Shown in pieces: positions 56,601-64,000 of a stretch of DNA of 64,000 bases; position 1 is the stretch's first letter, and each line of letters opens with the position of its first letter. The stretch lies in contig CM041548.1 in the NCBI GenBank assembly GCA_023238725.1, positions 17,877,752 to 17,941,751 of the forward strand, written 5' to 3'. This DNA is from Scortum barcoo. Its lineage: Eukaryota; Chordata; Actinopteri; Centrarchiformes; Terapontidae. The translations under genes and the position numbers were made by a program. Under the pieces are notes generated by a model. That model did no database searches, was not told the DNA's origin, and saw nothing but the letters and a program-made list of their open reading frames with translations.

Positions 56601-57395
56601 AATGTTGACTAAATTTAGCCTTTGTATCTGTGTAATGTGTCTCCCCTGTATTGTGGCCTTAACAATTCTGCATCTTTTTGCATTTTTGCTCATTTTTTTC
56701 TTTATGCTCATTGTTTTCCGACATTTATTGGATCATAACTTGGCCCACAGTTGCCAAAATGGACAGTTTGCCCGACAGCAAGAATATCCTCATGACCACG
56801 ACTCATGGCACAGTGCATGTGAACATTACTTTATGTAGGAAAAAATAAATAATTAATGTCAGCCTCAGAAACAAGAAATGAAGACACTTTTGGTCCAAAG
56901 TGTTGACAAGATTTCCCTTCAGCCCCTTGTTTAAATGTCTTTTATGCATCTTTTTGCATGTTTTCTGAGTATTTTAAATCGTTCACTGCATCAAAACAAA
57001 CTCAATACAGCTAAAATGGACAACAATTTGGTGATTTAAATGTTTTTAGAAGAAATAATTTATGTCAATGTGACAAAATCCCATAAAAAAAGTGAGAAAC
57101 AAGGAACACCCAGTGTTTTCCCATCTTCTTTCCTCAAAGTGTCGCCCATGTGTCATGACCTCTCCTCTTCACGCCGTCTCCTCGCTTTGTTTTCTGGCTC
57201 AGTATCGTGGCAGCCCACACTGGATAACAAACTCTGTATCCACAGCTGCCAAAATGGACAATGCGGCTCGGGAGCGAGAATATGAAAATGAAATATGAAA
57301 CAGTGGTGTGATAAACTGGTAGATAATCATCTTTTCATTAAACTTTCATCCCCAGTGACTTAAATATTCAAGAGCCCAATTACAGAGCTTGTATC

Positions 57396-57845
57396 TCTCT
57401 CTCTCTCTCTCTCTCTCATTCTCCCTTTTCTTAACAAGAGCAGTCAGGGGGAGGCAGTGGGGGGGAGAGAGAGGGGTGAGTAACTTAAGGGTTGAGTGAG
57501 AGCATCATTATGAAGCGGTCACACGGGAGAGAGAGAGAGAGAGGGAGAGAGAGAGATGACCCGTCGCCCCTCACTGAGGACAGCGAGCAGCAGGCCTGAC
57601 ACGAGCCTTGTCCAAATACAGAGAGAAGAAGAAGGGGAATGAGGACTGAAAGGCGGCAGATAGGCAGACGTATGAAGTGTGCAGCCACGCAGGTCTGATT
57701 GATGGATGGATGGATGGATGGTGGGAGAAAGAGGCAGAAAGAGACGAGCAGAGAGAGAGGAGTATAGATTTTCCAGGCAGATAGTGGAAAGATGTGTGCA
57801 TCCCGATGAGTGCCACAAACAGGGCGCATGACTCTCTCTTGTCTG

Positions 57846-57886
<41 letters not shown>

Positions 57887-58137
57887 TGTGTGTGTGTGTG
57901 TGTGTGTGTAAGTGTGTGTGTGTGTGTAAGTGTGTGTAAGTGTGTGTCAGTGTATTAGCAGTCAGAGCACTGAAGCCCACAGGCGATTCCTGTGTGTGCT
58001 TGCGATAAAGGGAAAAAGGGAGGAAGTATAACGGGGGGAAGCGGGGCGTAGAGGAGGAGAAGGTGGGGGTGGTGAGAGAGGGGGAGAGATGAGGAAGTCG
58101 GTTGGGGTGGAGGGGGTGGAGGGTGGTGTGTATGTAC

Positions 58138-58197
<60 letters not shown>

Positions 58198-58304
58198 AGA
58201 GGAGGAAAAAGCATCCAGCAGAGCAGGGAGCTTCCTCTGTGCTGTCAAAGCCTCTGGATCATGTCCCCATTGGTCTTTCTCTTTCACACACACACACACA
58301 CACA
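57396..58304. repeat. microsatellite cluster: TC, GA, GATG, GT, GA, CA
   Basis: Within 0.9 kb: (TC)n 57396-57418; (GA)n about 57530-57556; (GGAT)n about 57702-57720; (GT)n 57847-57950 with TA and AA interruptions; a G/A-rich tract 58008-58125; (GA)n 58141-58194; (CA)n 58286-58303. All frames across it are low-complexity. Confidence 0.92.
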
Positions 58305-61300
58305 TGTTCCCTCACCCAATTGCTCTCTTCTCCCTCAAACCAACCCCTCTCCTCCCTCTCATGAAAAGAGTGTCTTGGCAGGGTAATTAAGAATGGCCTC
58401 TAAACACAGGAGTATGGCAGGAACGCTCCAGATGAAAGTAAATGATTAAAATAATTACAGGCTGAGAGCTGACGAGCCGGAGTGTGGGGTGGCCGCCGGA
58501 CATTTGTCGGTAATTAGATAATTAATCTGAATGCAAATGATGAGCCCTAACGAAGCAGTCAAGCTGAACCAGCGACAACTGCCGTGAGTGAAATGTGGTG
58601 GAGGGGAGAAGAAAAGAGAGGAAAAAGCAGAAGAGAGAGGGAGAGAGAGGGAGAGGGGGGAAAAAAACACATGAATATGAGTGTAAAATATCCAACCTCC
58701 CAAAAATCAGCATGAACAGACTCAAAAGCAAAAAAAAAAAACACAGGCAGAAGCAGCAAAGCATCGTAAATCAATAACTGTTTCTGGCTCACAGGGAAAA
58801 AAAATAAAGTAAAAAAAATTTAAAAAAACACCCTCCTGCTTCACTCCTGTTTGCAACTTTCAGCCGTATAGTGACAAGCACACATGAATACCTTGTTAAA
58901 AATATACAAAAGGAGAAGCCACCATGTGTTGTGCTCTGCAAGACAAGAAGAGGAAAAAAAAAAGTCTCCTTCCTCTCCCAGGGAGCTGAAATGCCAAATG
59001 AAGGGTATGAACATGAAATGGCACCTGAGGAAGGAAACAGAGCACACCCTAAAATGCGTGAGCAAATTGTGGATTTACTGCTACTGCTGCCACACACCCA
59101 AACACACACTCATTATCTCTCCATGTGTCTCCTCCTCACACACACACAAATACACTATCAGCGTGCTCGCAGCAGATGTAAATAACCGACTTCACAGCTC
59201 ATACAGGGGAGGTTGGTATAACAGGTGAAGATATACCTGTCAGTCCTCTGCAGCTCCTTTCTTCGGATTGAAATGAAGATCTTGGGGGTTTATTTATCAC
59301 TCACTGATATTATATTGATGTGAAAGCTGTGGCGGCTCGGTCTGTGTTTTAATTGGGCCCCGTAAAGGCAGGCGAGAGCTGGATGAGCGATTCGCTGAAT
59401 ACAGATGAACACACCAGCCTGTGAGGAAACTTCAGCAGCAGCGTGGGGTGTCTCAGGCAGCTGTGACTCTCAAATCCTTAAATCTCATCCGCTGATAGAA
59501 AATTTAAGGGAGAAATCATGTTGCTACCACTGCTGCTTGACACTTGACATTGACAGTGCTGCTGCCAAAGAACAACTCTTTTTCTATTTTGTGGAATATC
59601 AACAAGTTTTTTTTTTTTTATTTTTTCATTAAACTAAAAGAAGTTTCTCAAATTTGACAAATTTCCTAGAAGAAGTTTGCCTGATTAAATTACACTACAT
59701 TTATTGATCTGATGCTTTTATTTATAAGTGAGGTACGATAAGGGCATGTGGATACAGCCTACAAATGGAAAGAATTAGCTGTGCATCAACTTCATTTAGC
59801 ACCATTTCACATTTAAATACAGTCAGATATAATCAATAAATTTAAAGTCTAAATGGTTGGACAATTATGTTTTAGAACAGATGCTATCTGAGTGTTTGGT
59901 ACTTGTGGCTGCTTTCTATAAAACCAAAAGGAATCATGGTACACATACATTTTAGTCAAACTCCCCACAAATGTTAAGGTTCACTATCCAGCTCCAGTTT
60001 CTACCATCTCTTTAGATATGTGACTTTTATAGAGAAATGGACAAGATAACACTATAATACCTCGAGAAACCCCCCGGTCACATAAAAATCTTTAAATTTT
60101 CAGAAGAAGTGTGATAATCATCTATTTATGGACAAATAATGAATCAATAAAAATAACCAGAGTACAAAGTTGGGCCTGAATTCAACAGTTTAGCTGGAGA
60201 GAGTTCTCTGATTACAAAAAAAAATAAATAAATTAAAGGACAAACTAACAAATTGCATCTCCAGCTTCAGTGCTCCCAGATTATCAGAGTCTCTTTAACT
60301 CTTTAGGAGGGATCAATAACACTCCTTTAAAAGATATCGCCTCATTTTGTGTGTCGATGATGGTGGTGGAGAGCGTGCGATCTAATGATTTGATTCAAAA
60401 TCTGACACAGATGTTCGGCTGGGTTGATATCTGGTGACACAGGACACGATTCACATCTTTTTCCATGTTCATCAACAGACTCAGCGACCTCTTTTGGCCT
60501 CTACAGAAGCATCTGTATTTGTTTTTCTCAATCAATTATTCAGGTTTTCTTTTAATGTGCCACCCTGTCTGCAAAAACACCATTTAAATTCTTCATCTAA
60601 ACAAATGCAGCAAGTTTCTCTGAGGCAGGCAGGAGGGTTGATAACACACACACACACACACAAATACACACAACACCGCCACCCTTGTTAGTGTACAAAT
60701 TAAGCAACACATCCACTTACACCTTTAAGAGCCTCTAGAGAAAACATTTACCTGTCCACCACTCTCATTAAATCCAGACACATCGCCCACTCACTCACTC
60801 AGTCTGCCTCGTCGTAACCACCAGAGACCGCCGCTGTGTGTTGTTAAAGCCCGCGTGCTGATGTGGCACGTTATGATCAGTAACCTGCCCCAACGGTCAA
60901 TACTGTCAGCTCATTATGTGTGCAGATGGTCTATAATGGTTTCTCAGCTTCTGTGTCATGATGTGAGCTTGGACATTACTTCAGATCTCGCTTTAATATT
61001 GTAAAAAAATATACTTTTAAGACTGACCTTCTGATGGGGATGTAGCCAGAATTTTAAATACTGCTAATGTGTGTCATCAAAATTGACATTATCAAATGAT
61101 AAAATGTGATGTTTTATAACACTAACAGATTTCTGTAAGATAGATTATTGTGACTACTGAGTCTTTTACAGATTCAACTAGTCGAGTATTTATTTACATT
61201 TACAAGCAAGCAAGAATAAAAATAGATTTTCTTTTATGTAAACGGAGTGACGTAGCACAAAAAGCACTGACAGGTACTATCTTAGTTTACATTTGAAACT

Positions 61301-61983
61301 ATAACTATATAAACTATATAAACTATATAATAACTACTATAAAGTGTCATCTTAATGTGGATTTAAACCATTATTGAAGGCCTGTTACAGACGTCTGCCC
61401 ACGTTTATGTTGTTAGGGACTAAAATATTGTGAAAAAAAGAAGACACAAGAGCCTAATTCTGTCTTCAAAACTAATTTCCTCCTGATTGAAACTTTCATA
61501 AACTTTTATATCTGTCAGATCGTATCCTTTCTCATGTTTCACAATCCATATTAACCTGTAAAGTGTGGTCTGTCTATGCAGCTTGTGCACAATCAACAGG
61601 TTTGTCACTAAAATGTCACCTAAAACAGACAAAAAACAAACTTACAAAATGCAAAGTTGGACCTTTTAACATGAATTTAACATAACAGAAACAACATGCT
61701 TTACTTTTCTAACTACTGGTCACTCTGAAATCAAACCAAGACTCACATTGATAACTCTTTGTCATTATACCACCACATAATGACCTAAACATACGCATAA
61801 AGAGGATTTAAATGAATAGAAACAAACACAATAACCTCCAAATTATCAAAATATACATTATATAAAGCTGTAGATATACAAAAACATGAATGTTTTGAAG
61901 GTGTTGTCCTCCCAGAGTCAATGTGTGTCAGCATGTCAGTGAGAAACGTGCTGTGAAAAGAGTCCTTCAGTCTTTTCAGTCAC

Positions 61984-61989
61984 TTTATT
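61984..61989 (-). terminator. cdca5 poly(A) signal overlapping the stop codon
   Basis: On the minus strand the end reads GTG GAG TAA ATAAAG: the last A of the stop TAA is the first A of AATAAA. If used, the 3' UTR would be only about 15-30 nt. Confidence 0.6.
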
Positions 61990-62765
61990 TACTCCACGAC
62001 CAGCTCAAACTCCTCCGCCTCCTCAAACTCTGCGTTCATCTTGGCGGCCATCGCGTCCAGCTCGGTGGCGTCCATCAGCGGGACCTTCCTCCTCCGCCGC
62101 CTCCTCTCCTTCATCACGGCCACTCCGGGGATGTTCGGGTCCGGCTCCGGGAAAGCCGCCGCCGCCGCGCCGCCGTCATCCGCCTCCAGCAGAGACGTGA
62201 ACGAATTCAGCCCGGAGAGAGACCCGGAGAGCTCCAGAGCCGCCTCCTTGGATGGGGCCGCTCTCCGGAACACCTCGGGGGTCGTGAGCTTCTCAAAGCC
62301 GAACATGGTCTCTCGGGGTTCGGGGCTGCTGAGCCTGCTGTAAGAGCGGCGCACCTTCCGCGACCACGCCGCGTCCTCTGGATCCTGCGCCGGCTCTTGA
62401 GGAGGGCGAGAAGCCGGCGGCGGTGGTGGTGTGGAGGGGAGGATTGGCGACGGCATTGCGGCCTCCTTCTTAGCCGAAGAGGAGCTGGAGCCGGGGGTGG
62501 ACACCTTGGGCTTCTTCTGCAGGACGCTCGCCCGCCCCGGGGTGTTCTCCTTATCGTGGTCCGACGGCGCGGTTGTTTTCCTCGGCGCTATTTTCCTCAC
62601 GGTGATGGAGCGTTTGACGGCCACGGCCGGCGGCGCCATTTTGTTGTCACTTTGAGAAGAAGGAGGAGAAGAACTCAAGCGCGCGGACCGTCTCCGCTGC
62701 GAACCGTTAAGGCCATTAGACTCCGCCATTGTATCTCCGAGTTTCCCCTTGTTCATATTAACCAT
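61989..62765 (-). CDS. cdca5: Sororin (cohesin protector), intronless
   Basis: Sororin stabilises cohesin on replicated chromatin by opposing Wapl, and is removed in mitosis through APC/C-Cdh1. This 258-residue frame has the family hallmarks: a basic Ser/Arg-rich N-terminus; a KEN box at 72-74 (DKENTPG); the KVRRSYSRL motif at 137-145; the FGF motif at 155-157 (Pds5/Wapl competition in vertebrates); a basic stretch around 220-227; and the C-terminal sororin domain ending ELDAMAAKMNAEFEEAEEF and then ELVVE (compare human ELDEWAAAMNAEFEAAEQF). SP/TP sites suit Cdk1. The whole coding region is one exon, whereas human CDCA5 has several. Three early ATGs exist (codons 1, 4, 13); codons 1 and 13 both have good Kozak context, and MAESNG at 13 could be the true start. 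It is divergent to psmb2, with start codons 264 bp apart. Confidence 0.92.
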   Translation of the reverse strand: MVNMNKGKLGDTMAESNGLNGSQRRRSARLSSSPPSSQSDNKMAPPAVAVKRSITVRKIAPRKTTAPSDHDKENTPGRASVLQKKPKVSTPGSSSSSAKKEAAMPSPILPSTPPPPPASRPPQEPAQDPEDAAWSRKVRRSYSRLSSPEPRETMFGFEKLTTPEVFRRAAPSKEAALELSGSLSGLNSFTSLLEADDGGAAAAAFPEPDPNIPGVAVMKERRRRRRKVPLMDATELDAMAAKMNAEFEEAEEFELVVE

Positions 62766-63029
62766 TTTCCTGAAAGAATAACCGACTTCCCGTGGATTTG
62801 TTTCACAACTATCACAACTAAACTAACAAGCGGCCGCCACAACGACAACAACAACCGCTCAAATTGCCCGCTCGAGCCGGCGCGTAGAAAATACGTACGA
62901 CCGTTTTCCGGTGACGACATCACTCTGCGCCGCCAAACTTTTGCTGTGTAATCTGCACACCGGCGGAGCTCACTTGATACTTTTCACCGTTTTTATTATA
63001 GGTTTATCTTCTCCTACCTGTTGCAGAAC
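62766..63029. promoter_or_regulatory. cdca5/psmb2 bidirectional promoter
   Basis: 264 bp separate the two start codons. The stretch is CpG-rich with no TATA box. CCGCCAAA at 62930-62937 is TTTGGCGG on the other strand, an E2F-type site, about 165 bp from the cdca5 start and 93 bp from the psmb2 start. TTTTCCGGTGACG nearby resembles Ets/CRE-like elements. Confidence 0.65.
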
Positions 63030-63120
63030 ATGGAGTATTTAATCGGGATCCAAGGACCTGATTTCGTCCTGGTCGCCGCCGATAACGTCGCAGCGAGCAG
63101 CATCATTCAGATGAAACACG
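63030..63120 (+). CDS. psmb2: Proteasome subunit beta type-2, exon 1 (partial at window edge)
   Basis: A non-catalytic beta subunit (beta-4) of the 20S proteasome core. Exon 1 encodes MEYLIGIQGPDFVLVAAD then NVAASSIIQMKH, and stops at a CACG|GTATGA donor at 63120/63121 (phase 1). This matches the human N-terminus (MEYLIGIQGPDYVLVASD...). Unlike catalytic beta subunits it starts without a propeptide before the fold. Exon 2 (expected to begin DHDKM) is not in the window. Confidence 0.95.
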
Positions 63121-64000
63121 GTATGACAACGCGTTAGCTTAACTTTAGCCGCTACACATGCTAGCTTATTTTTGTCCTTGTTTATCCATGTTAAAACCTG
63201 ACTGTTACTGACACATGCTGATTAAAGCATTTTTCTTAAACTGTACTAATATGTAATGTCCATATTACCACTTAACTGTCCCTATTACCACTTTGAAAGC
63301 ACACAGTGTGAATCTGACTCATGCTAGCAAAGCTAACAGTTGCTACAATGAAGTTAAATTCGCGGATAAATCTCATTATGTTATATTAAGTGTTCGTTTC
63401 CCATAATGGATAATTGCACATATAAGATAACTGTTGATGTGCTGTTGTGAGCTAATCAAAGACATTCCTAATATTTTTTTATTTAAATTAAAAGTTAGCA
63501 AGGTTAGCAAGAGCAGGTTCCTGACAGTGAAAGTGAAACTAGTTTCTGATTTCACGTTAATGGACACTTGAATAATGAATGAACACTGAGGTTTATGTAT
63601 TTGGATCCTCATTAATCTCTGTCGGCCAAGGCTGAAACTACTCCTCCTGAGGACCACGCGGTAAATATTACATTATAACGTAGAATAATTATGTGGTTAA
63701 ATATCCCAAAAACAAGCAAACTACAGGAACACTAAATCTACAGCAATAAAGCTACTGAAGGTAATATAACATTACTGACATAAGTAATAATAAAAGTAAT
63801 CATAACCTTATATAACATCTTTTCAAAAACTGATTATAGAGTGCTTTGGCAGAAAAAGAAAAAGCAGGGTTTACTCAATAAGCAAGACAATGACAGAAAA
63901 CAGACAAAAATTAAGTATGAATCAAAAACAGAAACAATAATGGCAACAAGAGGATGAAATCACCAAAGCAAGTGTATGAATTAGGTTTTAAGAAGCGATT
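63121..64000 (+). other. psmb2 intron 1 (partial)
   Basis: AT-rich sequence with no exon, repeat array or RNA gene that I can recognise. A conceptual 93-residue minus-strand frame (63376-63657) has no family resemblance. Confidence 0.7.

Larger units (their letters stand above)
48291..61983. other. gene-poor interval between c1orf216 and cdca5
   Basis: About 13.7 kb with no exon I can support on either strand. Open frames here fall in GT, GA, CA, GATA or T-rich repeats. It holds simple-repeat clusters (48664-48759, 53385-53682, 57396-58304), a CTCF-type motif near 51627, repeated CCAAAATGGACA modules (56740-57265), and several balanced, TAAT/octamer-containing blocks (54640-56100, 58385-58600, 59225-59480) that look like regulatory DNA. 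59600-61920 is AT-rich with nothing recognised except a CA array near 60646-60670. Confidence 0.7.

Noticed and set aside
57519..58214. 231-residue minus-strand frame
   Set aside because: It is Ser-Leu and His-Thr repeats from the GA and GT microsatellites.
48291..61983. A hidden tfap2e gene in the gene-poor interval
   Set aside because: No AP-2 DNA-binding or transactivation sequence is visible in any frame. In human TFAP2E lies on the far side of PSMB2.

Overview
The window is nuclear DNA of a bony fish, most likely a teleost. It has multi-exon genes with GT-AG introns, CpG-rich promoters, abundant long (GT)n, (GA)n and GATA arrays, and fish-type LINE tails. Its gene order matches the human 1p34.3 order PSMB2 - C1orf216 - CLSPN - AGO4, with the same relative orientations. 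No bacterial-style operons, CRISPR arrays or viral genes are present. All gene names come from recognising protein sequence; no database search was run.

Layout. (1) 1-3643 is the 3' flank and probable long 3' UTR of ago4 (minus strand). (2) 3644-22897 is ago4: 19 coding exons that join to an 863-residue Argonaute whose catalytic tetrad reads D-E-G-R, the slicer-deficient Ago4 pattern. (3) 22898-25583 is a head-to-head intergenic region with two NRF1-type sites on the ago4 side, LINE remnants in the middle, and an E2F/CCAAT/GC-box promoter on the clspn side. (4) 25584-38887 is clspn (claspin): 24 coding exons, 1339 residues, with a beta-TrCP-type degron and three Chk1-binding motifs. (5) 38888-46594 is intergenic, with microsatellites, a ~310-bp tandem repeat and probable conserved regulatory DNA. 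(6) 46617-47732 is the intact one-exon coding region of the C1orf216 (UPF0500) orthologue, with a probable upstream non-coding exon. (7) 47733-61988 is a ~14-kb gene-poor stretch with simple-repeat clusters and several enhancer-like blocks. (8) 61989-62765 is an intronless sororin gene (cdca5, minus strand), which is not part of the human neighbourhood. (9) 63030-63120 is exon 1 of psmb2 (proteasome beta-4 subunit); the rest of that gene lies past the right edge.

How the genes relate. Claspin (replication checkpoint) and sororin (sister-chromatid cohesion) are both S/G2-phase genes, and each has an E2F-type element close upstream. Ago4 acts in small-RNA silencing and psmb2 in protein turnover. 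The most interesting observations are: a duplicated in-frame splice donor in ago4 next to the catalytic glutamate; a possible 12-codon microexon and a GC-AG intron in clspn; an intronless cdca5 at a 264-bp bidirectional promoter whose poly(A) signal overlaps its stop codon; a near-perfect ~60-bp-arm palindrome in ago4 intron 1; and a series of homeodomain-site-rich candidate enhancers in the gene-poor intervals.
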